Assembly (NCBI RefSeq): GCF_001723055.1
Contig: NZ_MDCR01000065.1
Span: 1-61,240 of the forward strand
Length of the DNA stretch: 61,240 bases
Source: Streptomyces niveus
GTDB taxonomy: Bacteria > Actinomycetota > Actinomycetes > Streptomycetales > Streptomycetaceae
Direction: 5' to 3'
The notes beneath the pieces were generated by a model, which was not told the DNA's origin, made no database searches, and saw only the letters and a program-made list of their open reading frames with translations. Shown here piece after piece: positions 51,034 to 61,138 of this stretch. Within the stretch, counting starts at the first letter, position 1. Each line of letters starts with the position of its first letter. The translations under genes were made by a program, and so were the position numbers.

Positions 51034-52005
51034 CTACTCCTGCTCGTTGACCTGGCCGTCGGCCGGGCCGTCGGCGGCGGGGTCCTGGCCGCCGGGCGAC
51101 GGGGTGGCCGTGACGGTGACGGTCGGGGTGGGCTTGGGCTTGGCGGGCTTCTTCGGCAGCACCATGTCGCGCGGGTCGTCGCGGGGTGCCTGGACGACGA
51201 TGCCGACGATGTCGAGCTTGGTGTAGCCGACGTACGGGCGGACGAAGATGTCACGGGTGAGGTCGCCGCCGGCGGGGTCGACGCGTACGACCTGACCGAC
51301 CGGCACTCCGGGGACGAACGGCCGGTCCTTGCTGGAGCCGAAGGTGACCAGCCGGTCGCCGGGCTTCACCTTGGCCTTGCCGTTGAGAAGTTGGACGTTG
51401 AACGGCTGGTCGCCCTGGCCGGTGGCGAAGCCCAGTTCGTTGGAGTTCTCCATCCGGGTGCCGACGGTGAAGTCCGGGTCGTTGGCGAGCAGTACGGTCG
51501 CGGTGCTCGGTCCCACGGTGGTGACGCGGCCGACGAGCCCGTCGCCGTTCAGTACGGTCATGTCGCGCTTGAGGCCGTCGTCGGCGCCCGCGTCGATGGT
51601 CACGGTCCAGGAGAAGCCCTGGGCCGCTCCTATGGCGATGACCTCGGCGGCCTTGATGCCGTACTGGCCGGCGCCGGCGGTCTTGAGGAGCTTGTCCAGC
51701 TCGTTCACGCGGCTGCGGTTGCGTTCGTCGCTGCCGAGCCGCCGTTTGAGCGCCGCGTTCTCCTGCTCCAGGGCAGTGACGCGGTCGTGCCGCTGACCGG
51801 AGTCGCGTACGGCTCCGATGGCGTTGCCGACCGGGTCGACGGCGCTCGAGACGCCTTTCTGTACGGGTCCGAAGACCGTGGCCGCGGCCTGTCGGGCACC
51901 GTCGACGGGTGACGCCTCTCCCCCGCGGATATCCACCGTGATCAGTGCGAACGCGATGGCGATCAGCAGCACCAGGAGCAGCCGGCTCTCTCGTGTGTCC
52001 CTCAC
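51034..52005 (-). CDS. mreC: rod shape-determining protein MreC
   Basis: Bitopic scaffold protein linking MreB to the wall enzymes, 323 residues. A signal anchor (LLLVLLIAIAFALITVDIRG) is followed by a coiled coil (about 70-110; RVTALEQENAALKRRLG) and the beta-domain (GFSWTVTIDAGADDGLKRDM, LLANDPDFTVGTR). The last ~45 residues are Pro/Thr-rich and disordered (KPTPTVTVTATPSPGG), an extension common in streptomycetes. The start is a GTG at 52005 without a strong ribosome binding site. A hairpin in the gap to mreB may reduce read-through. Confidence 0.93.
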   Translation of the reverse strand: MRDTRESRLLLVLLIAIAFALITVDIRGGEASPVDGARQAAATVFGPVQKGVSSAVDPVGNAIGAVRDSGQRHDRVTALEQENAALKRRLGSDERNRSRVNELDKLLKTAGAGQYGIKAAEVIAIGAAQGFSWTVTIDAGADDGLKRDMTVLNGDGLVGRVTTVGPSTATVLLANDPDFTVGTRMENSNELGFATGQGDQPFNVQLLNGKAKVKPGDRLVTFGSSKDRPFVPGVPVGQVVRVDPAGGDLTRDIFVRPYVGYTKLDIVGIVVQAPRDDPRDMVLPKKPAKPKPTPTVTVTATPSPGGQDPAADGPADGQVNEQE

Positions 52006-52165
52006 GTGCGGCGGCCGTGCCTTCCTCGTTGGAATGCCTCGTCGGAAATTTTCGTGCGAATCGCGGTAATCACCCGGAAGGGATTCGTCTCAATTGGCAG
52101 TTCGGCTTGGTCTTGTCTGTATATCAACGATCCAACGGCGCGGACGTCAGCGTTCATATGGGGTG

Positions 52166-52192
52166 TCCCCCGGGCCTGTTGGGCCCGGGGGA
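52166..52192 (-). terminator. hairpin between mreB and mreC
   Basis: TCCCCCGGGCC (52166-52176) pairs with GGCCCGGGGGA (52182-52192) around a 5-nt loop in the 249-bp gap after mreB. It is probably a partial terminator, letting mreB be made in excess over mreCD. Confidence 0.65.
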
Positions 52193-52254
52193 TATTCGCT
52201 CTTTTCCTGATCTGCGCGGATCGGCCGGCGGGCGGACCGGTCAGCGGCAGACGG

Positions 52255-53286
52255 TCATCTGCGCGGCGAGGCGTCCAGCACCTGCTGAAGCGCTTCGAAC
52301 TCCTCGACGCACTTGCCGGAGCCGAGAGCCACCGAATCCAGCGGGTCCTCGGCGATGTGGATGGGCATTCCGGTCTCACGGCGCAGCCGCTCGTCGAGGC
52401 CGCGCAGCAGGGCGCCGCCGCCGGTGAGGACGATGCCGCGGTCCATCACGTCGCCGGACAGCTCCGGCGGGCACTTGTCGAGCGTGGTCTTCACCGCGTC
52501 CACGATGGCGTTGACCGGCTCCTCGATGGCCTTGCGGACCTCAGCGGCCGAGATGACGACCGTCTTGGGCAGCCCCGACACCAGGTCGCGACCGCGGATC
52601 TCGGTGTGCTCGTCCTTGTCGAGGTCGTAGGCCGAACCGATGGTGATCTTGATCTGTTCGGCGGTGCGCTCACCGAGGAGGAGCGAGTACTCCTTCTTGA
52701 TGTGCTGGATGATCGCGTTGTCCAGTTCGTCACCGGCGACCCGGATCGACTGGGCGGTGACGATGCCGCCGAGCGAGATCACCGCGACCTCGGTGGTCCC
52801 GCCGCCGATGTCCACGACCATGTTGCCGGTCGCCTCGTGGACGGGAAGTCCCGAGCCGATGGCGGCGGCCATGGGCTCCTCGATGATGTGCACCTGACGG
52901 GCGCCCGCCTGTGTGGACGCCTCGATGACGGCGCGTCGCTCGACTCCCGTGATGCCCGAGGGCACACAGACGACGACCCTGGGACGGGCCAGGTAGCGGC
53001 GCTTGTGGATCTTGAGAATGAAGTAGCGCAACATGCGTTCGGTGATCTCGAAGTCGGCGATCACGCCGTCCTTCAGCGGCCGGACGGCAACGATGTTGCC
53101 CGGTGTCCGGCCGATCATCTTCTTCGCTTCGGCGCCGACCGCGAGGATGCCGCCCGTGTTGGTGTTGATGGCGACGACGGACGGCTCGTTGAGCACGATC
53201 CCTCGACCCCTGACGTACACCAGCGTGTTGGCGGTCCCGAGGTCGACAGCCATGTCACGGCCGATGAACGACATCTTGTTCCCCAT
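52255..53286 (-). CDS. mreB: rod shape-determining protein MreB
   Basis: Bacterial actin that forms membrane-associated filaments and, in Streptomyces, helps spore-wall assembly. [20 protein letters not shown] (phosphate-1 loop), [33 protein letters not shown] (phosphate-2) and [17 protein letters not shown] (adenosine loop) are diagnostic. 343 residues from the ATG at 53286. The ATG at 53274 (MSFIGRD) has GGGGAA close upstream, while the first ATG has none, so the shorter start may be the real one. First gene of the mre/mrd cluster. Confidence 0.97.
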   Translation of the reverse strand: MGNKMSFIGRDMAVDLGTANTLVYVRGRGIVLNEPSVVAINTNTGGILAVGAEAKKMIGRTPGNIVAVRPLKDGVIADFEITERMLRYFILKIHKRRYLARPRVVVCVPSGITGVERRAVIEASTQAGARQVHIIEEPMAAAIGSGLPVHEATGNMVVDIGGGTTEVAVISLGGIVTAQSIRVAGDELDNAIIQHIKKEYSLLLGERTAEQIKITIGSAYDLDKDEHTEIRGRDLVSGLPKTVVISAAEVRKAIEEPVNAIVDAVKTTLDKCPPELSGDVMDRGIVLTGGGALLRGLDERLRRETGMPIHIAEDPLDSVALGSGKCVEEFEALQQVLDASPRR

Positions 53287-53559
53287 GAGGATGCGTCTGG
53301 CCTTCCCAAATCGAGCGTTGACGGCTTTTCAGGATGGCGAGGTGGATGCTGTGGCTTGGAGGCTTCCATCGTAGTGCCGCCCCTGCTGACGCGGCGCGGT
53401 AGATCCACCCCTGATAGAGGTGACGATGTGTCGCAGCCATGCGTTCCCGATCTGGCCCCGCATATGCCGGGAGTGGCCGAATTCCGTCGGTCGCCACGGG
53501 CGCACTCGGCGCTGTATGGCTGACGTATGGTCAGGAAAGCCCAGGATAAGGGGTGTCTT

Positions 53560-53970
53560 TCAGTGTTCGGGAAAGAAAAGTTTCAGTTCCCGAATGGCGG
53601 ACTCCTCGGAGTCCGAAGCGTGGATGAGGTTCTCGCGGACGATCGTTCCGAAGTCCCCCCGAATGGACCCCGGCGCTGCGGCGATCGGGTCAGTGGGACC
53701 CGCCAGGGCGCGTACGCCCTCGATGACCCGCTCGCCCTCGACGACGAGCGCGACGACCGGGCCCGACGCCATGAACTCGATGAGCGGCTCGTAGAACGGC
53801 CGGCCCTTGTGCTCGCCGTAGTGCTGCTCCAGCGTGCTCCCGTCGAGCGTGCGCAGCTCCAGTGCGGTGATGCTCCAGCCGGCCTTGCGCTCGATACGGC
53901 CGATGATCTCTCCCACCAAAGCGCGGCGGACGGCGTCCGGCTTGAGGAGGACGAGAGTGCGCTGGGTCAT
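53560..53970 (-). CDS. ndk: nucleoside diphosphate kinase
   Basis: Transfers gamma-phosphate between nucleoside tri- and diphosphates through a phosphohistidine, in the cytoplasm. MTQRTLVLLKPDAVRRALVG, LEQHYGEHKGRPFYEPLIEF, GSIRGDFGT and the active-site histidine in NLIHASDS (about 117) are all present. 136 residues is normal for the small form. I chose the ATG at 53970, preceded by AAGGAG; the longer frame to 54006 is unlikely. It lies between the DUF4233 gene and mreB on the same strand. Confidence 0.97.
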   Translation of the reverse strand: MTQRTLVLLKPDAVRRALVGEIIGRIERKAGWSITALELRTLDGSTLEQHYGEHKGRPFYEPLIEFMASGPVVALVVEGERVIEGVRALAGPTDPIAAAPGSIRGDFGTIVRENLIHASDSEESAIRELKLFFPEH

Positions 53971-54099
53971 GGTGTGCGGCTCCTTGCGGGCATTCGCTGC
54001 GGGCAAACGGGTGAAGGTGGTGTGAGGCTACAGGTGCGCACGGGGCGCGCCGTACCCGGTCCGGATACGGCGGCTGATGGGACCGGTCTGCAAACCGGA

Positions 54100-54462
54100 C
54101 TAGGTGCCCGGCTCCGCGGACGGCTGGGTGGCGGACTGGGCGGCCCAGCGTGCCTTCGCCTCGTCGATCTTGCGTCCGTAGTGGATGGACGCCCACCACA
54201 GCGCGCCGAAGAGCACACCCAGGAAGAACATCACCGGCACCACGAACCCGCCCGCGACCAGGGCGATCTGGAACGCCCAGCCGAGCTGGATCCCGCCCGG
54301 CCTGGTGATCATCCCGCACAGGAGCAGGGACAGCAGCATCGCGATGCCGCAGACCGTCCACACGACTCCCACCGACACGTCGTCGGACTTCATGGCGACG
54401 AGCCCGGCGAAGCCGATCACGAAGAACTCACTGATCAGCGTGGACGCGCAGAGCGTACGCAT
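54100..54462 (-). CDS. DUF4233 domain membrane protein
   Basis: Small integral-membrane protein of unknown function, 120 residues with about four hydrophobic segments (TLISEFFVIGFAGLVAMKS, VVWTVCGIAMLLSLLLCGMI, VAGGFVVPVMFFLGVLFGAL). MRTLCASTLISEFFVIGFA is typical of DUF4233, which is usually found next to folC in actinobacteria. It starts five bases after the folC stop and is clearly in the same operon. A link with folate or ndk function is not established. Confidence 0.87.
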   Translation of the reverse strand: MRTLCASTLISEFFVIGFAGLVAMKSDDVSVGVVWTVCGIAMLLSLLLCGMITRPGGIQLGWAFQIALVAGGFVVPVMFFLGVLFGALWWASIHYGRKIDEAKARWAAQSATQPSAEPGT

Positions 54463-54467
54463 GCGAC

Positions 54468-55982
54468 TCAGCCCCTTCCCAGAAGCAGCCGGGCCTCGCC
54501 GACCGTGATCACCGAACCGGTCACCAGCACCCCGGCGCCCGCGTACTCGTCGTCCTCCTCGGCGAGCGTGATCGCCGCCTCCAGCGCGTCGTCGAGCCGC
54601 GGCTCGACCTGTACGCGGTCGTCGCCGAACACCTCGACGGCCACGGTCGCCAGCTCGTCCGCGCTCATCGCCCGGTCGCTGGAGTTCTGCGTGACGACGA
54701 CCTCCGCCAGGACCGGCTCCAGGGCTTCGAGGAACCCGCGGGAGTCCTTTCCGGCGCTCGCGCCCACCACCCCGATCAGTCTGCTGAAGCCGAACGACTC
54801 ACCGACCGCCGCCGCCGCGGCCCGCGCGCCGGCCGGGTTGTGCGCCGCGTCCAGGACGACCGTCGGGGAGCGGCGTACGACCTCCAGTCGGCCCGGCGAG
54901 ACCACGGAGGCGAACGCGGCGCGCACCGTGTCCATGTCCATCACCCGGCTCTGCTCCGCGCCGACCCCGAAGAACGCCTCCACCGCCGCCAGCGCCACCA
55001 CCGCGTTGTGCGCCTGGTGGGCGCCGTGCAGCGGGAGGAAGATCTGCTCGTACTCGCCGCCGAGGCCGCGCAGCGTCAGCATCTGGCCGCCGACCGCGAC
55101 CTCGCGGGCGACGATGCCGAACTCCATGCCCTCGCGCGCCACCGTCGCGTCCACGTCGACGGCCTTCTTCAGCATCACCTGCGACGCGTCCACCGGCTGC
55201 TGCGCCAGGACGACCGTCGCGCCCTGCTTGATGATCCCGGACTTCTCCACGGCGATCTCGCCCGGTGTGGAGCCGAGCCGGTCGGTGTGGTCCAGGTCGA
55301 TGGGGGTGATGACGGCGACCGTGCCGTCGATGACGTTCGTCGCGTCCCAGCTGCCGCCCATGCCGACCTCGACCACCGCCGCGTCAACGGGGGCGTCCGC
55401 GAACGCCGCGTACGCCATGCCGGTCAGCACCTCGAAGAACGAGAGCCGGTACTCCTGCGCGGCGTCCACCATGTCGACGTACGGCTTGATGTCCTCGTAC
55501 GCCTCGATGAACCGCTCCGGCGCGATCGGTTCGCCGTCGAGGCTGATCCGCTCGGTGAGCGACGAGACGTGCGGGCTGGTGTAGCGGCCGGTACGCAGGT
55601 CGAAGGCGCCGAGCAGCGCCTCGATCATGCGGGCGGTGGACGTCTTGCCGTTGGTGCCGGTGATGTGGATCGACGGATACGCCCGCTGCGGGTCGCCGAG
55701 CACGTCCATCAGCGCCTCGATGCGCGTCACCGACGGTTCGAGCTTGGTCTCGCCCCAGCGGCCGGCCAGCTCCTGCTCGACGGCGCGCAGCGCCTTGTCG
55801 ACCTCGGGGTCGGCGGGCCGGGCCGGGACGCCGTCCCCCTGCGGACGACCCGCCTGGGCGCGCAGCGTGCGGCTCCCGGCCTCGATCACGGCGAGGTCGG
55901 GGTCGCGGGTGGTCTCGGCGCGGACGATGTCGTCGAAATCGTCGCCGGGCTGGTCTGGCCGGTCGGGCTGGTGCTCGCTCAC
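54468..55982 (-). CDS. folC: folylpolyglutamate synthase / dihydrofolate synthase
   Basis: ATP-dependent ligase adding glutamate to folates, 504 residues. The P-loop ITGTNGKTST is at 107-116, SPHVSSLTERISLDGEPI is the folate/omega loop, VVEVGMGGSWDATN and ITPIDLDHTDRLG form the metal and ATP site, and VVLDAAHNPAG marks the C-terminal Mur-ligase domain. About 55 N-terminal residues are acidic and probably disordered, an extension found in other actinomycetes. It lies 57 bp downstream of valS and is probably co-transcribed with it. Confidence 0.94.
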   Translation of the reverse strand: MSEHQPDRPDQPGDDFDDIVRAETTRDPDLAVIEAGSRTLRAQAGRPQGDGVPARPADPEVDKALRAVEQELAGRWGETKLEPSVTRIEALMDVLGDPQRAYPSIHITGTNGKTSTARMIEALLGAFDLRTGRYTSPHVSSLTERISLDGEPIAPERFIEAYEDIKPYVDMVDAAQEYRLSFFEVLTGMAYAAFADAPVDAAVVEVGMGGSWDATNVIDGTVAVITPIDLDHTDRLGSTPGEIAVEKSGIIKQGATVVLAQQPVDASQVMLKKAVDVDATVAREGMEFGIVAREVAVGGQMLTLRGLGGEYEQIFLPLHGAHQAHNAVVALAAVEAFFGVGAEQSRVMDMDTVRAAFASVVSPGRLEVVRRSPTVVLDAAHNPAGARAAAAAVGESFGFSRLIGVVGASAGKDSRGFLEALEPVLAEVVVTQNSSDRAMSADELATVAVEVFGDDRVQVEPRLDDALEAAITLAEEDDEYAGAGVLVTGSVITVGEARLLLGRG

Positions 55983-56039
55983 GGGACCAGTCTACGGAGC
56001 GGGTACGACACCGATGCCGCCCCGCCCCGTCGACCGGTG

Positions 56040-58661
56040 TCAGCCCTCCGGGAGAGCCGCGAGCTGCGCCGTGAGCCGCTCGATGTCCGCCTCCGCCTTG
56101 GCCAGTCGGCCACGGATCTTGTCGACCACGTTGTCCGGGGCCTTCGCGAGGAACGCCTCGTTGCCGAGCTTCGCCGTGGCCTGCTGCTTCTCCTTCTCGG
56201 CCGCGTCCCGGTCCTTCGTCAGCCGCTTGCGCTCCGCCGGGACGTCGATCGTGCCGGACAGGTCCAGCGCGACCGTGGCGCCCGCGACGGGCAGGGTCGC
56301 GGTCGCCTGGAAGGCGTCGCCCTCCTCCTGGAGACGCAGCAGCTGGCGGATCGCCGTCTCGTGCGCGGCGAGCGGCGTCGCGGACAGGTCGAGCCGGCCG
56401 GGGACCTTCTGGCCCGGCTGGAGCCCCTGGTCGGCGCGGAAGCGGCGGACCTCGGTGACGACCTGCTGGAGGTGCTCGATCTCCCGCTCGGCTGCCTGGT
56501 CGCGGAAGCCGGAGTCGGCCGGCCAGTCGGCGACGACGACCGACTCCTTGCCGGTGAGCGTGGTCCACAGCGTCTCGGTGACGAAGGGCACGATCGGGTG
56601 CAGGAGCCGCAGGGTGACGTCCAGGACCTCGCCGAGGACGCGTCCCGAGACCTTGGCCTGCTCGCCGCCCGCGAAGAACGTCGTCTTGGACAGCTCGACG
56701 TACCAGTCGAAGACCTCGTCCCACGCGAAGTGGAACAGCGCGTCGCTGAGCTTCGCGAACTGGTAGTCCTCGTACAGGGCGTCGACCTGCGCGACGGTCT
56801 CGTTCAGCCGGGAGAGGATCCAGCGGTCCGTGGCGGACATCTCGGCGGCGTCCGGCAGCGGGCCCTCGACCGTCGCGCCGTTCATCATCGCGAAACGCGT
56901 CGCGTTCCAGATCTTGTTGGCGAAGTTGCGGGAGCCCTGGACCCAGTCCTCGCCGATGGGGACGTCGACGCCCGGGTTGGCGCCGCGCGCGAGCGTGAAA
57001 CGGACCGCGTCGGAGCCGTACTTGTCCATCCACTCCAGCGGATCGACCGCGTTGCCGAAGGACTTCGACATCTTCTTGCCGAACTGGTCGCGGACCATGC
57101 CGTGCAGGGCGATGGTGTGGAACGGCGGGGTGCCGTCCATCGCGTACAGGCCGAACATCATCATCCGGGCGACCCAGAAGAAGAGGATGTCGTAGCCGGT
57201 GACCAGGACCGAGTTCGGATAGAACTTCTCCAGGCTCGGGGTCTGTTCGGGCCAGCCGAGCGTGGAGAACGGCCACAGGCCGGACGAGAACCAGGTGTCC
57301 AGGACGTCGGTGTCCTGGCTCCAGCCCTCACCCGTCGGCGGCTCGTCGTTCGGGCCGACGGCGACGGTCTCGCCGTTCGGGCCGTGCCAGACCGGGATCC
57401 GGTGTCCCCACCACAACTGCCGTGAGATGTTCCAGTCGTTGAGGTTGTCGATCCACGCGAAGTAGCGGGACTCCATCTCCTTGGGGTGGATCGTGACCCG
57501 GCCGTCGCGGACGGCGTCGCCGGCCGCCTTGGCGAGCGGGCCGACCTTGACCCACCACTGGAGCGACAGCCGCGGCTCGACGGTCGTCTTGCAGCGCGAG
57601 CAGTGGCCCACGGAGTGGACGTACGGCCGCTTCTCGGCGACGATCCGGCCCTCCGCGCGCAGCGCCGCGACGATGGTGGAGCGGGCCTCGAACCGGTCGA
57701 GCCCCTGGAAGGGCCCGGGGACGGTGATGACGGCCCGTTCGTCCATGACCGTGATGTTCGGCAGGTCGTGGCGACGGCCGATCTCGAAGTCGTTCGGGTC
57801 ATGGGCGGGGGTCACCTTGACCGCGCCCGTACCGAACTCGGGGTCGACGTGCTCGTCCGCGACGACGGGGATCGTCCGGTCGGTGAGCGGCAGTTTGATC
57901 CGCCTGCCGACCAGGTGCGTGTAGCGCGCGTCGTCCGGGTGGACGGCGACGGCGGTGTCGCCCAGCATCGTCTCGGCGCGGGTGGTGGCGACGACGAGCG
58001 TCTCGTCCCCGTCGCCGTACGTGATGGAGACCAACTCGCCGTTGTCGTCCTGGTACTCGACCTCGATGTCGGAGATCGCGGTCAGACAGCGCGGGCACCA
58101 GTTGATGATGCGCTCGGCGCGGTAGATCAGGCCGTCGTCGAAGAGCCTCTTGAAGATGGTCTGGACGGCGGCGGACAGCCCCTCGTCCATCGTGAACCGC
58201 TCACGGGACCAGGCGACGCCGTCGCCGAGGCGGCGCATCTGCCCGGAGATCTGGCCGCCGGACTCTTCCTTCCACTGCCAGACCCGCTCGACGAAGTCCG
58301 TACGCCCCAGGTCGTGCCGGGACTTGCCCTCCTTCGCCAGTTCGCGCTCGACGACGTTCTGGGTGGCGATTCCGGCGTGGTCCATGCCGGGCTGCCACAG
58401 CGTCTCGTAACCCTGCATGCGCTTGCGGCGGGTGAGGGCGTCGATGATCGTGTGCTCGAAGGCGTGACCGAGGTGCAGGCTGCCCGTGACGTTCGGCGGC
58501 GGGATGACGATGGTGTAGGGCGGCTTGCCGCTCTTCTCGTCAGCCTCGAAGTAGCCGCGTTCTACCCAGCGCTCGTACAGCTTCCCCTCCACCTCGGCCG
58601 GCGCGTACTGGGTCGGCAGTTCAGGGTTGGCTGCGGGCTGCGCTTGAGAGTTCTCGGTCAC
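56040..58661 (-). CDS. valS: valyl-tRNA synthetase
   Basis: Class I aminoacyl-tRNA synthetase charging tRNA-Val. [17 protein letters not shown] carries the HIGH-type motif (HLGH) and [14 protein letters not shown] the KMSKS loop (about 532). The CP1 editing domain ([20 protein letters not shown]) and a C-terminal coiled coil (about 800-873; [13 protein letters not shown]) are also present. I used the GTG at 58661; a GTG two codons upstream at 58667 is an alternative. 873 residues is the normal bacterial size. I saw no T-box leader. It is divergent from the proline-rich protein gene. Confidence 0.97.
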   Translation of the reverse strand: MTENSQAQPAANPELPTQYAPAEVEGKLYERWVERGYFEADEKSGKPPYTIVIPPPNVTGSLHLGHAFEHTIIDALTRRKRMQGYETLWQPGMDHAGIATQNVVERELAKEGKSRHDLGRTDFVERVWQWKEESGGQISGQMRRLGDGVAWSRERFTMDEGLSAAVQTIFKRLFDDGLIYRAERIINWCPRCLTAISDIEVEYQDDNGELVSITYGDGDETLVVATTRAETMLGDTAVAVHPDDARYTHLVGRRIKLPLTDRTIPVVADEHVDPEFGTGAVKVTPAHDPNDFEIGRRHDLPNITVMDERAVITVPGPFQGLDRFEARSTIVAALRAEGRIVAEKRPYVHSVGHCSRCKTTVEPRLSLQWWVKVGPLAKAAGDAVRDGRVTIHPKEMESRYFAWIDNLNDWNISRQLWWGHRIPVWHGPNGETVAVGPNDEPPTGEGWSQDTDVLDTWFSSGLWPFSTLGWPEQTPSLEKFYPNSVLVTGYDILFFWVARMMMFGLYAMDGTPPFHTIALHGMVRDQFGKKMSKSFGNAVDPLEWMDKYGSDAVRFTLARGANPGVDVPIGEDWVQGSRNFANKIWNATRFAMMNGATVEGPLPDAAEMSATDRWILSRLNETVAQVDALYEDYQFAKLSDALFHFAWDEVFDWYVELSKTTFFAGGEQAKVSGRVLGEVLDVTLRLLHPIVPFVTETLWTTLTGKESVVVADWPADSGFRDQAAEREIEHLQQVVTEVRRFRADQGLQPGQKVPGRLDLSATPLAAHETAIRQLLRLQEEGDAFQATATLPVAGATVALDLSGTIDVPAERKRLTKDRDAAEKEKQQATAKLGNEAFLAKAPDNVVDKIRGRLAKAEADIERLTAQLAALPEG

Positions 58662-58797
58662 CCCCACAGTTTAGGGGCGTCACAGCTCTGCACTGAAACG
58701 GGATAGTTCGGTAACGGTGCGCCCCCCGATGGTCCATGTCGCCGCTCCTTCAGTCAGGATGTCGGGAACGCGTAAGCATCTGGAGGGGACAGAGCAC

Positions 58798-59757
58798 ATG
58801 AGTTACAACCAGCCGGGCCCGTACGGTGGGCAGCAGCCGCAGGGCCAGCCCGGACCGTACGGACAGCAGCCGCCGCAGGGCCAGCCCGGCTACGGGTACC
58901 CGCAGCAGCCGCCGCAGGGGCAGCCCGGTTACGGGTACCCGCAGCAGCCGCCGCAGGGAGTCCCCCAGCAGGGTTACGGCCAGCCCCAGCCGGGTCCGTA
59001 CGGCCAGCCGCAGCAGCCGGGTCCGTACGGCGGGGCCCCCGGATTCCCGCCGCCGCAGGGTGGCGCTCCGAAGAAGAAGACCGGCCTGATCATCGCCTCG
59101 GTCGTCGTGGCACTGGCAGTGATCGGTGGTGGGGCGTACTTCCTGGTGGGCGGAGGCAGCAGCGATGTCGCCGACGACGGTCCGCACAAGCTGATCACGC
59201 CGGCGACGGTGCTCGACGGCGAGTACAAGAAGAGCGAGAGCTCCGACGGCTCCGACAGCGGCGGCATGAGCAAGGACGACATGAAGGACGCCGAGAAGTG
59301 GGGCGTCACCAACCCGAAGGACGTGGAAGCGCAGTACGAGGCGGGTGACGCCCAGGAGAATCCGTTCGGCGCGAAGCTGCTGCCCTTCGCGGGTGTCTAC
59401 GGCGAGGTCGAGGACCCCGAGAAGGCCGTCGACGGCATGTTCGCTTACCTGAAGTCGGAGTCCGAGAAGGACGGGGGCAGCGACGTGCCCGCGTTCGTCG
59501 GGAGCCCGAAGGAGTTCAAGCCCGAGGGACTGGACGGCGCGGTCGTCAAGTGCCAGGAGATGTCGATCAAGAACGAGGACGCCACCGCGGGTCCCAAGGA
59601 GATGAAGTTCCCCGTCTGCATCTGGGGTGACTACAGCACGCTGGGCTTCTCCATGCCGGTGGACCTGGCGTCCGCGATGGGCGGCAAGAGCGGCTCGATG
59701 GAAGAGGCCGCCGCCACAACGGCCAAGCTGCGCAACGACGTTCGCGTCAAGCTCTGA
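58798..59757 (+). CDS. proline/glutamine-rich membrane-anchored protein of unknown function
   Basis: 319 residues. The N-terminal ~105 are Pro/Gln/Gly/Tyr-rich with repeats such as GYGYPQQPPQGQP. A basic KKK and one transmembrane helix follow (TGLIIASVVVALAVIGGGAY, about 111-130). The outer ~185 residues form an unrecognised domain with two cysteines (VVKCQEM, FPVCIWG). The topology fits a cytoplasmic disordered tail and an extracellular domain, common among actinomycete envelope proteins. I chose the ATG at 58798 behind GGAGGGG. It ends at a terminator shared with clpX. Confidence 0.8.
   Translation: MSYNQPGPYGGQQPQGQPGPYGQQPPQGQPGYGYPQQPPQGQPGYGYPQQPPQGVPQQGYGQPQPGPYGQPQQPGPYGGAPGFPPPQGGAPKKKTGLIIASVVVALAVIGGGAYFLVGGGSSDVADDGPHKLITPATVLDGEYKKSESSDGSDSGGMSKDDMKDAEKWGVTNPKDVEAQYEAGDAQENPFGAKLLPFAGVYGEVEDPEKAVDGMFAYLKSESEKDGGSDVPAFVGSPKEFKPEGLDGAVVKCQEMSIKNEDATAGPKEMKFPVCIWGDYSTLGFSMPVDLASAMGGKSGSMEEAAATTAKLRNDVRVKL
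58882..58959 (+). repeat. two tandem 39-bp repeats encoding the PQG-rich tail
   Basis: Copies at 58882-58920 and 58921-58959 differ at only two or three positions. Each encodes QPGYGYPQQPPQG. Flanking sequence is made of shorter, degenerate copies. Such arrays change length easily by slippage. Confidence 0.8.
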
Positions 59758-59785
59758 CGAGGTGCGCCACCTCCGGTGACAAGCG

Positions 59786-59826
59786 AGAGGGGCGCCCGGC
59801 CGGTTGAACCGGCCGGGCGCCCCTCT
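59786..59826. terminator. 20-bp perfect bidirectional terminator between converging genes
   Basis: AGAGGGGCGCCCGGCCGGTT (59786-59805) is followed after one base by its exact complement (59807-59826). It lies 28 bp after the stop of the proline-rich protein and 19 bp after the clpX stop. The innermost pairs must open to form the RNA loop. Confidence 0.85.
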
Positions 59827-59845
59827 TCGCGTAACTCGTCCGCCG

Positions 59846-61138
59846 CTACGCCGACTTCTCGTGGCGGCCGTCGTTCTTCACGATCCGCGGCTCACGCGGC
59901 ACCAGCGTCGGGTTCACGTTGTTGCGCACGACGTCCGCCGTGATGACCACGCGGGCCACGTCCTTGCGGGACGGCACCTCGTACATCACCGACTGGAGGA
60001 CCTCCTCCAGGATCGCGCGCAGTCCGCGCGCGCCCGTGCCGCGCAGGATCGCCTGGTCGGCGATGGCCTCAAGCGCGGGGAGGTCGAAGTCCAGCTCCAC
60101 ACCGTCGAGTTCGAACAGCCGCTGGTACTGCTTCACCAGCGCGTTGCGCGGCTCGACCAGGATCTTCAGGAGCGCCTCGCGGTCCAGGTTGTGCACCGAG
60201 GTGAGGACCGGGAGGCGGCCGATGAACTCCGGGATCATCCCGAACTTCACCAGGTCCTCCGGCATGACCTCCTGGAACTGGTCGCTCTCCTCGATCTCGC
60301 GCTTGGAGCGGATCGTCGCGCCGAAGCCGATGCCCTTCGCGCCGGCCCGTGACTCGATGATCTTCTCCAGGCCCGCGAAGGCGCCGCCCACGATGAACAG
60401 CACGTTCGTCGTGTCGATCTGGATGAACTCCTGGTGCGGGTGCTTACGGCCGCCCTGCGGCGGGACCGACGCCGTCGTGCCCTCCAGGATCTTCAACAGG
60501 GCCTGCTGGACGCCCTCGCCGGAGACATCGCGGGTGATCGACGGGTTCTCGCTCTTGCGGGCGACCTTGTCGATCTCGTCGATGTAGATGATCCCGGTCT
60601 CGGCCTTCTTGACGTCGTAGTCGGCCGCCTGGATCAGCTTCAGCAGAATGTTCTCGACGTCCTCGCCGACATAACCGGCCTCCGTCAGCGCCGTCGCGTC
60701 CGCGATCGCGAACGGTACGTTCAGCATCCGGGCCAGCGTCTGGGCGAGGAGCGTCTTGCCGGAGCCCGTGGGGCCCAGCAGCAGGATGTTGGACTTGGCG
60801 AGTTCGATCGCGTCGTCGCGGCTCCCGGAGCCGCCGTTCTCGCCGGCCTGCACGCGCTTGTAGTGGTTGTACACCGCGACGGACAGGGCCTTCTTCGCGG
60901 GCGCCTGCCCGACGACGTACCCCTCAAGGAACTCGTAGATCTCGCGCGGCTTGGGCAGTTCCTCCCACCGCACCTCGGAGGTCTCGGCGAGCTCCTCCTC
61001 GATGATCTCATTGCAGAGGTCGATGCACTCGTCGCAGATATAGACCCCGGGACCTGCGATGAGCTTCTTCACCTGCTTCTGGCTCTTCCCGCAGAACGAG
61101 CACTTGAGCAGGTCGCCGCCATCACCGATGCGTGCCAC
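59846..61138 (-). CDS. clpX: ATP-dependent Clp protease ATP-binding subunit ClpX
   Basis: AAA+ unfoldase that feeds substrates to ClpP, 430 residues. The N-terminal zinc-binding domain has CSFCGKSQ and CDECIDLC. The AAA+ core has Walker [11 protein letters not shown], pore loop GYVGEDV, Walker [10 protein letters not shown] and ISRDVSGEG-like [39 protein letters not shown] and [20 protein letters not shown] complete it. The IGFGATIRS stretch matches the ClpP-contact IGF loop. GTG start at 61138, with GAAGGGGAAG upstream. The window ends 102 bp further; clpP genes, usually upstream, are not included. Confidence 0.98.
   Translation of the reverse strand: MARIGDGGDLLKCSFCGKSQKQVKKLIAGPGVYICDECIDLCNEIIEEELAETSEVRWEELPKPREIYEFLEGYVVGQAPAKKALSVAVYNHYKRVQAGENGGSGSRDDAIELAKSNILLLGPTGSGKTLLAQTLARMLNVPFAIADATALTEAGYVGEDVENILLKLIQAADYDVKKAETGIIYIDEIDKVARKSENPSITRDVSGEGVQQALLKILEGTTASVPPQGGRKHPHQEFIQIDTTNVLFIVGGAFAGLEKIIESRAGAKGIGFGATIRSKREIEESDQFQEVMPEDLVKFGMIPEFIGRLPVLTSVHNLDREALLKILVEPRNALVKQYQRLFELDGVELDFDLPALEAIADQAILRGTGARGLRAILEEVLQSVMYEVPSRKDVARVVITADVVRNNVNPTLVPREPRIVKNDGRHEKSA

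Noticed and set aside
54840..57425. 861-codon plus-strand open frame opposite folC and valS
   Set aside because: Antisense shadow with Arg/Val/Asp-rich composition; folC and valS on the other strand are intact.
58662..58797. T-box riboswitch in front of valS
   Set aside because: The spacer is too short and lacks the T-box consensus or an antiterminator/terminator pair.
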